Shown: positions 1-7,504, numbered from the stretch's first letter. The stretch is 64,000 bases of DNA from Paenibacillus tyrphae (GCF_024158745.1 NZ_JAMZAW010000012.1:1-64000), one strand, 5' to 3'. The notes: generated by a model from the sequence alone, not told the origin. Numbers and translations are program-made.

Positions 1-930
1 GAATCCACTTACCTAATGAAGCATTCATTTACTATGATGCCAACGGATAGTTGGGTAAAACCAACTGAACAAGTCAAAAGCTTGGTTATTGTACCTGAAC
101 ATATTTGGGATAAGGTTCAACAAATACGCATTGGGAGGAATCCTGAAAACACGAACGACCCAAATGTTGAAAAAATAAAAGTAACTAAGAGTCCTCTTTT
201 GTTTGTAGGAATGATAAATTGTGGTTATTGTGGTGCCCCTTTAACGACAACTTACAATAGAAAAAAATATACCCTAGCTGATGGAACTGAACAGAAATGG
301 GTATCCGCAAAATATCGTTGTAGCGGGAAGGCATTAACGAAAACAAAATGTACCGGACAGACGGTGTATGCACCTAATAAAATAGAAACAACCGTTATGA
401 GCGAATTGCAATATTATCTTAACGAACTAAGAACAGTTGATCTTTCCAAAGAAATCGACAAGTACTACAAAGAAAATTTACTACGAGAAAATAACGAATT
501 GGAACTAAAGCAAAAAGAAATCGAAAAGTATTATACGGAGCTTTCGGCACTCAAAAATGAGATCACAAAAAGTATTATGGGAGAAAGTGCTTTTAAACCC
601 GAAATACTTAATGATCTTATTGAAAAAAAGGAAGAGCAGATAAGCCTTCTATCTGAAAAAATAAGGCAAATACAATCAAACATAAAAGACAACAGTATTG
701 AACTTCATACTATTGAAGAATTAAAAAATAATCTGCCGAAGTGGAAAACGGTATTTGATGAAGCTTCAATTGAAAGAAAGAAGATGATGCTAAAAAGTCT
801 CATTGATAATATTGTAGTGTTTAGAGATGGTATTGAATTAAATATCAAGCTAAACATAAAAAGCTTTCTTTCGTCTGCCAATGGTAGTGTAATTGAATCA
901 CTAGGGAGAGCGCATCGCTGGCAGCGATGA
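1..930 (+). CDS. Large serine recombinase, C-terminal part (gene starts before the window)
   Basis: The frame is open from base 1, so the catalytic N-terminal resolvase domain lies upstream of the window; 309 codons are visible. Residues about 60-125 carry the zinc beta-ribbon of large serine recombinases (CGYCGAPL, then YRCSGKA and KTKC), followed by a long charged coiled coil (about residues 140-260), the usual layout of the DNA-binding half of phage and element integrases. These enzymes join attP and attB sites through a serine-DNA link. The last codons are written in tRNA-Ala sequence, so the gene end overlaps the attachment site. It is the likely mover of the adjoining island(s). Family assignment is firm; the specific element is unknown. 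Confidence 0.9.
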   Translation, partial: ESTYLMKHSFTMMPTDSWVKPTEQVKSLVIVPEHIWDKVQQIRIGRNPENTNDPNVEKIKVTKSPLLFVGMINCGYCGAPLTTTYNRKKYTLADGTEQKWVSAKYRCSGKALTKTKCTGQTVYAPNKIETTVMSELQYYLNELRTVDLSKEIDKYYKENLLRENNELELKQKEIEKYYTELSALKNEITKSIMGESAFKPEILNDLIEKKEEQISLLSEKIRQIQSNIKDNSIELHTIEELKNNLPKWKTVFDEASIERKKMMLKSLIDNIVVFRDGIELNIKLNIKSFLSSANGSVIESLGRAHRWQR

Positions 931-959
931 GGTCAGGGGTTCGATCCCCCTAGGCTCCA
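904..959 (+). repeat. Attachment-site copy 1: 3' part of tRNA-Ala(GGC)
   Basis: This stretch contains the end of a D-arm, an anticodon arm (CATCG / loop CTGGCAG / CGATG, anticodon GGC), a T-arm (GGGG TTCGATC CCCC) and the 3' acceptor strand of a tRNA-Ala. The 5' half of the tRNA is absent: the recombinase gene stands in its place, so this is not a working tRNA. Bases 918-959 match 6649-6690 at 40 of 42 positions, the direct repeat expected from site-specific integration into a tRNA gene. Confidence 0.85.
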
Positions 960-966
960 TATTTGG

Positions 967-1000
967 AAAACCCTTGAGAAATCAGGGGTTTTTCCTTTTT
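967..1000 (+). terminator. Intrinsic terminator after att copy 1
   Basis: An 11-bp stem (967-977 with 982-992, one G-T pair) closes a GAAA loop and runs into a pyrimidine-rich tail. It lies where a tRNA terminator is expected. Confidence 0.75.
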
Positions 1001-1087
1001 TATGGACTGCAGAATGATCTGAGATTGGCCCGTTCTTGCTCCGTGATCACATCCGCGCTCACCAAAAGTTTTTATGCTCACGATTGA

Positions 1088-1243
1088 TCACAATTCGAGC
1101 AAATAAAAAGGCTCTGTCCGTATGAATATCATCATACGAGCAAAGTTACAGCCAAGTTCAATTATGAGCTTCAGCACAATGGAACTGATTGGACAGTTCG
1201 AAACAAGATGTTCTACGATAACGAACGCAGAGCTGAGAAGTAA
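1088..1243 (+). pseudogene. Possible remnant of an unrecognised gene
   Basis: The 417 bp between the recombinase and the next gene hold no full gene. One frame ending at TAA 1241-1243 encodes about 50 residues of natural-looking composition (containing KVTAKFNYEL and DWTVRNKMFY) but has a stop just before it and no start with a ribosome site. It looks like the tail of a decayed gene. A small GC hairpin with a T-run follows at 1265-1285. Confidence 0.3.
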
Positions 1244-1264
1244 GGGAATCATGTGAATGGAATC

Positions 1265-1286
1265 GCGCCCATGAGGCGCTTTTCTT
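1265..1286 (+). terminator. Short intrinsic terminator
   Basis: Stem GCGCC (1265-1269) with GGCGC (1275-1279), loop CATGA, followed by TTTTCTT. Confidence 0.6.
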
Positions 1287-1379
1287 ATGCCCCAAAAGAG
1301 GGATACGCGCTGTTTCTGTCGAACATTTAGGCGAATAATCGAATGCTCGGTGGAAGAATAGCTTGAACGTAATGGAGTG

Positions 1380-2246
1380 ATGGTATTGTCGATATTGAAT
1401 ACATCCAGCCCTGACGCTTTGTATGATTCGTTAGCTAAGATATTCTCAGCTCCTAGACATATGATCGAATACGCTGTAATTAGAAATACTGCTGCGTTTC
1501 AAAGGTTAAGTTCGGCTGAAGAAGTCGACTTGAAGAGTATAAAAAAAACCATCGAGGATAAGACAGGTACTGAAACCATTATGGGCGATTTCGACTATGC
1601 TACGGTAACCCATCTAACCACGCGCAGTGAATCCTCGGTAAGGAACCCTGAGCCTATTTATAACCTTCATGATTTGCTTCTACGTGACACAGAGCTATCA
1701 ATGAAGCTGAGGGAGTCAGGTATTACATTCAGCAAATCGAAGAACGGGATCGATACCTACTTAAATGGGGAACTTGTCGATTGGGAGACCATGATTCCAA
1801 GAAGTAATGAGGAACCATGTATCAGGATGGTTATGCGCAGATTGCAACCAAACCGTTTTTTCCCTGAGGCTGATAAGTGTATTAACGGCTTTCTGTTTGG
1901 CGGGGATATTTGGGAGAACAGTGATGTACGTCATATTGTGGTTATGCCAGAGTTTGCGGAGAACATCCTAAGAGTACTGAGTAAACATAAGGCTATTAAT
2001 GATTGGAGAGCCACAGTTAAACCGTATGTAATCACCTTTCAAGTACCAATAAGCGGGATCGTCTTCGATGGCTCAAACAAACTAAACAGGCGGCAGACGC
2101 AGTTACGCTTGGTACGTCATGCATTTTACTATCTAAGTAAGATAAGGCAAGATGAGTGGGATCAGTGGTATAATCCTATTATCCGACTAGATGATGAGCT
2201 TAGTGTGGATGCTAACCAGGTTCTATCGATAACCCCAGTGATCTAG
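1380..2246 (+). CDS. Unrecognised 288-residue protein of the defence island
   Basis: I do not recognise this protein. It is soluble, without signal peptide or membrane segments, mixed alpha/beta in appearance, with an aromatic, charged C-terminal third (DEWDQWYNP). The start is ATG 1380, or GTG 1377 directly before it; the ribosome site is weak. The stop lies 12 bases before a small zinc-ribbon frame, so the two are probably cotranscribed. Its place between a recombinase and a restriction-modification pair makes a defence or element-maintenance role plausible, but nothing in the sequence proves one. Confidence 0.7.
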   Translation: MVLSILNTSSPDALYDSLAKIFSAPRHMIEYAVIRNTAAFQRLSSAEEVDLKSIKKTIEDKTGTETIMGDFDYATVTHLTTRSESSVRNPEPIYNLHDLLLRDTELSMKLRESGITFSKSKNGIDTYLNGELVDWETMIPRSNEEPCIRMVMRRLQPNRFFPEADKCINGFLFGGDIWENSDVRHIVVMPEFAENILRVLSKHKAINDWRATVKPYVITFQVPISGIVFDGSNKLNRRQTQLRLVRHAFYYLSKIRQDEWDQWYNPIIRLDDELSVDANQVLSITPVI

Positions 2247-2258
2247 GAGGAGGATGTA

Positions 2259-2454
2259 TTGTTCCAGTGTAAAGAATGCGGGGGGCTCTTATTGTAATTG
2301 GCGTCGAATCGCCCCCAGATCACTTAACCAAGCAGGAGAAGCTTGTAATAACCGAGTCCGTGACGTTCAATGTGCTGATTGTAAGAAGGTATATTATTCA
2401 CAACCGTACGATTTCGGCAAGAGGCTGAATAGTGTTCGTAAAGTGACCAAATAA
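2259..2454 (+). pseudogene. Small zinc-ribbon protein with a frameshift
   Basis: A strong AGGAGG (2246-2251) points to TTG 2259, which opens MFQCKECGG, then hits a stop after 12 codons. The +1 frame continues to 2454 with a second metal-binding pair (QCADCKK) and a basic tail. Joining the two frames across the run of six G at 2278-2283 gives a roughly 64-residue CxxC...CxxC zinc ribbon. The in-frame ATG 2254 is too close to the ribosome site to be the natural start. It is either a broken gene, a sequencing slip in the G-run, or a programmed frameshift. Function unknown. Confidence 0.5.
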
Positions 2455-2457
2455 AAA

Positions 2458-2492
2458 AGACCTCCAAGAAGGTGCGTCCTTCCCGAGGTCTT
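2458..2492. terminator. Hairpin after the zinc-ribbon gene
   Basis: An outer stem AAGACCTC / GAGGTCTT (2458-2465 with 2485-2492) and an inner stem GAAGG/CCTTC form a stable hairpin preceded by an A-run. It has the shape of a terminator, strongest for reverse-strand transcription. Confidence 0.5.
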
Positions 2493-2580
2493 AGCTGCCG
2501 ATGCTTTCGGACAATTTAAAATTACTATGCTTAGTTAATTGTTTCAATTAATTTAGATGGATTCCTACCTTATGTTTTAT

Positions 2581-2586
2581 TATAAT
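2581..2586 (+). promoter_or_regulatory. Probable -10 box of the restriction-modification operon
   Basis: A perfect TATAAT lies 32 bp before the methyltransferase start; no convincing -35 hexamer stands at 16-18 bp. Confidence 0.45.
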
Positions 2587-2612
2587 GGAAACATATGTTT
2601 GGAGGTGCGCTT

Positions 2613-3608
2613 ATGGCAAGAATACTTACTTCTTTGGAAATTTGTGCGGGTGCTGGCGGTCAAGCCATAGGCCTTGAACAAGCAGGGTTTGAACATCTTG
2701 CTCTTGTCGAAATTGATGAAAATGCATGTAACACACTAAGAACTAATAGGCCTTCGTGGAATGTTGTTCCTGAAGATTTGAGGAATTTTAGCGCGAAGCC
2801 ATTCAAAGGAAGCATTGACTTATTAGCTGGAGGGCCGCCATGTCAACCTTTCTCTACAGGTGGAAACCAATTAGGTGAATTGGACGAAAGGAACTTGATG
2901 CCTGAAGTCCCGAGATTGGTTAAAGAATGCTCTCCAAACGCAATTATGATCGAGAATGTTGCAGGGTTGATGTCATCTACTTTTGACGAATATAGAAATA
3001 CACTTACAACCATCATCGAAAAACTAGGATATAAGGGAGAGTGGAGGTTATTTAATTCCTCTGACTTTGGTGTTCCACAATTAAGACCTAGAGTGGTGTT
3101 TGTAGCTTTGAAAAAGAAGTACTGGAAACACTTTGCTTGGCCAGTCCCGATTCCTGAGCAAGCACCTACTGTAGGTGATGTTCTTTATGAAGAGATGGCA
3201 AGTAATGGATGGCTTGGTGTTGATGCCTGGAGAGAACAGGCTAATGTTATAGCACCAACGCTTGTAGGAGGATCAAAAAAACATGGAGGCCCTGATCTCG
3301 GCCCAACAAGAGCTAAGCGGGCTTGGGCAAACCTTGGGGTAGACGGAGGCGGTGTAGCAAATGAGCCCCCATCTGCTGATTTTGTGGGTATGCCAAAGTT
3401 GACTGTGAAGATGACGGCATTGCTGCAAGGGTTCCCAGAAGATTGGATAATTACTGGAAGGAAGACAGCTGCTTATAGACAGGTAGGGAATGCATTCCCT
3501 CCGCCAGTTGCTAAGGCAGTAGGAGCTCAAATATACAAAGCAATATCCGCAGCAGAGACCAAATCCATAAATTCAAAGGAGTCGAAGTTGATTGAGCAAA
3601 GAGCTTGA
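2613..3608 (+). CDS. DNA (cytosine-5) methyltransferase of a type II system
   Basis: It methylates C5 of a cytosine in the recognition site of the partner endonuclease, protecting host DNA. Motif I (CAGAGGQAIGLEQAGF, residues 11-26), the catalytic loop GGPPCQPF with Cys77, motif VI ENV (114-116), motif VIII LRPRV and motif X (YRQVGNAFPPP) are all in order; 331 residues is normal. Start ATG 2613 has GGAGGT six bases upstream; an in-frame ATG at 2595 precedes that site. The 3' end overlaps the endonuclease gene by 17 bp. Since the partner is NgoMIV-like, GCCGGC is the expected target, but that is inference. Confidence 0.93.
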   Translation: MARILTSLEICAGAGGQAIGLEQAGFEHLALVEIDENACNTLRTNRPSWNVVPEDLRNFSAKPFKGSIDLLAGGPPCQPFSTGGNQLGELDERNLMPEVPRLVKECSPNAIMIENVAGLMSSTFDEYRNTLTTIIEKLGYKGEWRLFNSSDFGVPQLRPRVVFVALKKKYWKHFAWPVPIPEQAPTVGDVLYEEMASNGWLGVDAWREQANVIAPTLVGGSKKHGGPDLGPTRAKRAWANLGVDGGGVANEPPSADFVGMPKLTVKMTALLQGFPEDWIITGRKTAAYRQVGNAFPPPVAKAVGAQIYKAISAAETKSINSKESKLIEQRA

Positions 3609-4476
3609 TATAACCAATAGTGAAGCCCTGATAGCGAAAGCTAGAAAGAAATATCATACTTCCTTGCTAGCTGGGCCGTTATCAATAAGCGATAAAGGGA
3701 TTCCAAGTAATGCAGACGGTAGTAATGGTAATTCCGTATTATTTGCTAAAAGTATTATGGATGCTCTTAATTATGAAACTACTCGTGAGAAAGCCGCGGG
3801 ACAAACTAGCGGGAATCAATTCGAGGAGATTAATGTGAGTTTCTTAAAGGAGACATTCCTATCTCTAGGCCACATTAGACCTGGTGGCTGGAGTATTAAG
3901 AAGGTCGGAAGCAGATCGCAGCTTGCAATTGCTGAATATGAACAGTATCATCATCTGGTTTCCTTGCGAAATGCCTCTAAATCTAATCCAGAGCTGGCTG
4001 CTGCACTAGGTAATGACTATGTAATTGCTCCAGACGTAGTAATTGAGCAATCATTGTGGAGTGATGACCAGATTAACAACACCGAATTAATTGTAGATTC
4101 ATCGATTAGCAACTATACAGCTATAAGGGGAGCAAATGGAGGCAAACCACTACTCCATGCAAGCATATCATCAAAATGGACAATAAGATCTGATAGGAGC
4201 CAAAACAGTAGGTCTGAAGCTCTGAACTTAATCCGCAATCGAAAAGGCCATCTTCCACATATTGTTGTAGTTACTGCTGAACCGCTTCCTAGCAGGTTAT
4301 CTTCTATTGCTCTCGGAACTGGTGATATTGACTGCGTCTATCACTTCGCATTGCATGAACTTATAAATGCAGTAGATATGCACGGTTCAGATGACTCAAA
4401 GGAGATGCTAAATATCATGGTCGACGGAAAGAGGCTTAAGGACATTTCTGATTTACCGTTAGACCTTGCCCAGTAA
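3592..4476 (+). CDS. NgoMIV-family type II restriction endonuclease
   Basis: It should cut unmodified DNA at a GCCGGC-type site, acting as a tetramer like NgoMIV. The reported NgoMIV active-site residues (Glu70, Asp140, Ser185, Lys187, Glu201, from memory) map here with one constant offset of eight: Glu78, Asp148 (APDVVI), Ser193 and Lys195 (SISSKW), Glu209 (RSEALNL). The C-terminal half, including IALGTGDIDCVYHF and KRLKDISDLPLDLA, is strongly family-like. Start is TTG 3592 with AAGGAG nine bases upstream, inside the methyltransferase end, so translation is probably coupled. Length 294 residues, close to NgoMIV. Confidence 0.88.
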   Translation: MSKELDITNSEALIAKARKKYHTSLLAGPLSISDKGIPSNADGSNGNSVLFAKSIMDALNYETTREKAAGQTSGNQFEEINVSFLKETFLSLGHIRPGGWSIKKVGSRSQLAIAEYEQYHHLVSLRNASKSNPELAAALGNDYVIAPDVVIEQSLWSDDQINNTELIVDSSISNYTAIRGANGGKPLLHASISSKWTIRSDRSQNSRSEALNLIRNRKGHLPHIVVVTAEPLPSRLSSIALGTGDIDCVYHFALHELINAVDMHGSDDSKEMLNIMVDGKRLKDISDLPLDLAQ

Positions 4477-4546
4477 CCGATAATTCCATGATAGCTTCAT
4501 GAAACCTCATTTGGCAAGCAAGCATAATATCAAACACCAAGACGCG

Positions 4547-4577
4547 GAGCCTGCTACATGTATACAGGCTCTTTTTC
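4547..4577 (+). terminator. Terminator after the restriction-modification pair
   Basis: Stem GAGCCTG (4547-4553) with CAGGCTC (4565-4571), then TTTTTCTTTTT. It separates the restriction operon from the following two-gene unit. Confidence 0.8.
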
Positions 4578-4609
4578 TTTTTCTATTATCACTAAGGGGG
4601 AACAATACA

Positions 4610-5551
4610 ATGGCTACTATTAATCGTAAGATTCATTTCTTCAGAATCAATATGTCAGAGTTACGTCAGGGGTCCAACTCCTTACACCCACATACTGATC
4701 CTTATGGGGTGTTTGATTATATAAGTAAGCTTCAATTCAATGATAATGATCCTTTATCTAGGTACCTTTATCTGCCAAGCGGGGATGTCAATCTTATCGA
4801 GATGGATTCGACAAGTACCGCATCAGAAATCAAAGGACGATTTGCTGTGTCTCGAAGAACCTCTCTACCAGAGCTAGAAGACCAAGGAGTACTTACTGGG
4901 CTAAACATTCCCGCGAATGCTGGACTAGCAGAGATCACGCACTTTATTTATTATCCGATAGCTGGGGTTATTGGTCTGGAATTCAATTTCTATGGACCAA
5001 GAGCAACCGCCTTGAAGGATTATGTGGTTGAAAAAAGCCGAACTTATTCTAATCCTACGGTTCACATCGAAATTACGCCAATACTTAATCTTGATGTGGA
5101 TCGCCAGGTAAGATCAATTGGAGATGAGGTTAGCTTAGTACAAATTGAAATGGCAAAGAACTCAATTGCAATTACTGAGCAGTTGGATACAAGCCTTAAG
5201 AATGCATTCGAAGCAGCAGCTTCAATATCGGAAGCTGAGACAGTGGAAGTCATTCTCCGTAAAAAGAAGTACTCAAAGAATGGATTTGGGTTCCCGTTCG
5301 TTAAGCAGAAACTCATCGATTTTCTCTCTCAGCAGACGAACCGAGAACAGATTCATCGCTTCAAGATGGTTGGTGAAGACACCACATCTGAGAAGAATAA
5401 GGCCTTTGACTTGTTAGAAGATAAGATGATATCAACTAAAAGCGTGATCACGATTGATGATAAACGACGGGCGGTAGAGTCAACTAGCATGTATAATGCA
5501 ATTAATGAAGCGTATCACGAGTTGAGGGATAATTTCGCAAGGGTGGAATGA
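4610..5551 (+). CDS. RexA-like soluble component of a two-gene unit
   Basis: This 313-residue soluble protein has no hit I can name with certainty. Its middle (IGLEFNFYGPRATALKDYV, then HIEITPIL) and C-terminus (VEVILRKKK, RFKMVGED, YNAINEAYHELRD) run in the same order and spacing as lambda RexA segments recalled from memory, including the GP turn after IGFARTVFGP and IEPLM. RexA senses phage DNA and opens the RexB channel. The next gene is a four-helix membrane protein, as in rexA-rexB. Start ATG 4610 has AAGGGGG nine bases upstream. A terminator precedes it, so it is likely its own transcript. Alternative: another sensor of a sensor-plus-membrane-effector system such as a Kiwa-type pair. 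Confidence 0.5.
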   Translation: MATINRKIHFFRINMSELRQGSNSLHPHTDPYGVFDYISKLQFNDNDPLSRYLYLPSGDVNLIEMDSTSTASEIKGRFAVSRRTSLPELEDQGVLTGLNIPANAGLAEITHFIYYPIAGVIGLEFNFYGPRATALKDYVVEKSRTYSNPTVHIEITPILNLDVDRQVRSIGDEVSLVQIEMAKNSIAITEQLDTSLKNAFEAAASISEAETVEVILRKKKYSKNGFGFPFVKQKLIDFLSQQTNREQIHRFKMVGEDTTSEKNKAFDLLEDKMISTKSVITIDDKRRAVESTSMYNAINEAYHELRDNFARVE

Positions 5552-5558
5552 TGTCCTG

Positions 5559-6041
5559 ATGAAGAAGATTATAGATGTGTATGATAAGTATTTCCTCTTC
5601 ATGGAACTTCTCTTATCAATCGTGGTATCCGTTATAATTCTTTGGGTAATCAATAAATACAGCCTACAGGGTGAGGTAATGAATGTATTAAAAGGTTCGC
5701 GATCAGCTCTATATGGAGCGATTGCTGGAGTGGCTGGTTCCCTGCTTGGCTTTGTCATTACTGGATTATCAATTCTGCTTGTTACTGGCAATAGCTCGGG
5801 TATGAATGCCTTGAGATCAAGTAAGTACTATCAACAAATCTTTAAGGTATTCTTAAACACGAGTAAATACCTAGGGTTGTTAGTTGTGCTTTCACTTGTA
5901 TCTCTAATCATCGACCGTGATACTGCTCCATTATTTGAGTTGAATATGATTGTGCTATGGGGAGTTATTATTGTAACGTTCAGGATTTTAAGATGCCTGT
6001 GGGTGTTGGAGAATATAATTGGGATTAACAAGCAAAAATAA
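5559..6041 (+). CDS. RexB-like four-helix membrane protein
   Basis: 160 residues with four predicted membrane helices at about 14-32, 50-75, 100-121 and 127-147. RexB of lambda is also a four-helix inner-membrane protein of similar size (144 residues). The second helix and following loop (SLLGFVITGLSILL, then a charged loop with LRSSKYY, then LGLLVVLSL) resemble the RexB stretch AILIAALTFLI with its basic loop and LGALFFCGLLLL. The gene starts 7 bp after the RexA-like gene, so the two are one unit. The likely role is a membrane-depolarising abortive-infection effector; this is inference from architecture. Confidence 0.5.
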   Translation: MKKIIDVYDKYFLFMELLLSIVVSVIILWVINKYSLQGEVMNVLKGSRSALYGAIAGVAGSLLGFVITGLSILLVTGNSSGMNALRSSKYYQQIFKVFLNTSKYLGLLVVLSLVSLIIDRDTAPLFELNMIVLWGVIIVTFRILRCLWVLENIIGINKQK

Positions 6042-6088
6042 GGATGTATTCGCAACGGATTAGCTTGATATAGAAACAGGTGATTGCA

Positions 6089-6538
6089 ATGGCAGATAAG
6101 ATATCCAAAGAGGCCAGAAGCAAGAACATGAGCGCGATACGGTCCAAAGGAACCCAATTAGAGGATCGTGTTTCCAAGGAATTGTGGCGCCGCGGATATC
6201 GGTTCAGAAAGAATGTGAAGGCCTTATTTGGAAAGCCAGATATCGCCATTAAGAAATTCAAAGTGGTCATCTTTCTAGACTCATGTTTTTGGCATGGGTG
6301 CGACATCCATTACCGAATACCCAAAAGTAACTACGATTACTGGTTTAATAAGATTGAACGGAATCGTGCCAGGGATAAAGAGGTTACACTTTACTATCAA
6401 CAACATGGTTGGGCCGTTATCCGAATATGGGATCATGAGGTTAAGGAAGATTTTGATACTGTAGTCAATCGAATCGAGCAAGCCATACAGGCAAGAAGAT
6501 TGGATGTACGTGATCACAACCATGATCACAAACCCTAA
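6089..6538 (+). CDS. vsr: Very short patch repair endonuclease (Vsr)
   Basis: Vsr nicks 5' of the T in T:G mismatches that arise when 5-methylcytosine deaminates in a methylase site. The 149-residue protein has the family landmarks at E. coli-like positions: GKPDIA with Asp51, SCFWHGC with His69, and a C-terminal IRIWDHEV. Start ATG 6089 has ACAGGTGA six bases upstream; a GTG at 6080 lies inside that site. It fits the C5-methyltransferase of the same island, whose product it would repair. It has its own 40-bp leader and follows the RexAB-like pair. Confidence 0.93.
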   Translation: MADKISKEARSKNMSAIRSKGTQLEDRVSKELWRRGYRFRKNVKALFGKPDIAIKKFKVVIFLDSCFWHGCDIHYRIPKSNYDYWFNKIERNRARDKEVTLYYQQHGWAVIRIWDHEVKEDFDTVVNRIEQAIQARRLDVRDHNHDHKP

Positions 6539-6573
6539 ATAACTTGCGGAAATTCAGGGAAACACATAGACAG

Positions 6574-6621
6574 ACCGAAGTCCGAAAACCCGCATGGGAG
6601 TAGGCTTTCGGACATTTCGGT
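6574..6621. repeat. Nested inverted repeat next to att copy 2
   Basis: ACCGAA-GTCCGAAA (6574-6587) faces TTTCGGAC-A-TTTCGGT (6606-6621), leaving an 18-base loop. It lies 28 bp before the right attachment repeat. The 11-mer GCTTTCGGACA also occurs at about 2503-2513. It could be a terminator for vsr, a recombinase or directionality-factor site, or both. Confidence 0.45.
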
Positions 6622-6648
6622 AGATTGCAGGACACTGTGCATACCACA

Positions 6649-6693
6649 CTGGCAGCGATGAGGTCGGGGGTTCGATCCCCCTAGACTCCACCA
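6649..6693 (+). repeat. Attachment-site copy 2: 3' end of tRNA-Ala with CCA
   Basis: It matches 918-959 from the anticodon loop onward with two substitutions and reads on into CCA, as a native tRNA 3' end would. Upstream bases are not tRNA-like, so this is an island end, not a tRNA gene. Confidence 0.85.
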
Positions 6694-6707
6694 AATAAGA
6701 CATGACA

Positions 6708-6735
6708 CGCAACCTATTAGGGGTTGCGTTTTTAT
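6708..6735 (+). terminator. Terminator beyond att copy 2
   Basis: Stem ACGCAACC / GGTTGCGT around 6708-6731 with a T-rich tail. The rest of 6735-6879 holds no gene that I can see. Confidence 0.7.
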
Positions 6736-6879
6736 TTTGGTAAAGCCTAAGAGGGAAGAACGCTGTAAGAGGAAATTGATTGGTCCTCCAAGAGAGGGCG
6801 GCCGATTTATGATCAATACGTACGTTTTATAAATATAGGCATATGATGTCATTATAAAACTATGGAGGGAATGACAGAG

Positions 6880-7494
6880 GTGCATCATATACCTAAATCG
6901 TATTTTAATCCAATGTACTCATATCCTTACTGCGCTGGTATGAATTCACCCGTATATTACCCAAGCTATATGTCTAGAAATCATCAAAATAATTATCCTT
7001 TAAATCAAAGTGCATTTATACACTCTTATCCTGTTGCAGTTGATAATGCTCCACGATTTGAGTCTTTAGATGAGCGAGTAGTAAAGGATCATGGAGCAAG
7101 ACCATATGTAGTTAATATTGATAAGGTTACAAAACAAAACAATACTTACCGAACCGCAATATGGACAGGGAAACACTTTCAAGTGACCGTAATGAGTATC
7201 AATGTTCGAGATGACATCGGCTTAGAAGTTCATCCGCATACTGATCAATTCATACGAATTGAAGAAGGTCAAGGACTTGTTCAAATGGGTGATACCAAGG
7301 ATAGATTGAATTTTCAAGAAAAAGCCTATGATGGCTACGCAATTATGATACCTGCGGGAAAGTGGCATAATGTGATCAATACCGGGAATAAACCACTTAA
7401 AATTTACGTGATCTATGCGCCGCCTCATCATCCATACGGGACAGTTCAACAAACAAAAGCAATGGCAATGACTCCTCATTCCAGGCCGACGTAG
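6880..7494 (+). CDS. Cupin-domain protein with Tyr/Pro-rich N-terminus
   Basis: The C-terminal 130 residues form a single cupin barrel: motif 1 HPHTDQFIRIEEGQG and motif 2 PAGKWHNVINTG supply the usual His/Glu metal ligands. The N-terminal 55 residues are rich in Tyr, Pro and Asn (YFNPMYSYPYC, PVYYPSY), a composition common in Bacillaceae spore-coat proteins. GTG 6880 is the best start, ten bases after GGAGGG (6864-6869); ATGs at 6862 and 6871 overlap that site. Substrate is unknown. It is monocistronic, with a terminator at 7505. A role in spore surface or small-molecule binding is a guess. Confidence 0.8.
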   Translation: MHHIPKSYFNPMYSYPYCAGMNSPVYYPSYMSRNHQNNYPLNQSAFIHSYPVAVDNAPRFESLDERVVKDHGARPYVVNIDKVTKQNNTYRTAIWTGKHFQVTVMSINVRDDIGLEVHPHTDQFIRIEEGQGLVQMGDTKDRLNFQEKAYDGYAIMIPAGKWHNVINTGNKPLKIYVIYAPPHHPYGTVQQTKAMAMTPHSRPT

Positions 7495-7504
7495 AGAGCT
7501 GTAT

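Larger units (their letters stand above)
918..6690. mobile_element. Genomic island between two tRNA-Ala(GGC) 3'-end repeats
   Basis: The segment between the 42-bp repeats at 918-959 and 6649-6690 is AT-richer than what follows and carries a restriction-modification pair, Vsr, a RexAB-like pair and small unknown genes. It contains no recombinase of its own; the serine recombinase sits just outside copy 1. Because both repeats are only tRNA 3' ends, the intact tRNA should lie left of the window. That suggests either tandem elements or one larger element with an internal att copy. Confidence 0.7.

Noticed and set aside
904..959. A functional tRNA-Ala(GGC) gene
   Set aside because: The 5' acceptor strand and most of the D-arm are missing; only the 3' part is present at both repeats.
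4610..6041. Assigning the pair firmly to Kiwa (KwaA/KwaB)
   Set aside because: Gene order and the loop pattern of the membrane protein fit RexAB better; I see no DUF4868-like sequence I can name, though it remains an alternative.
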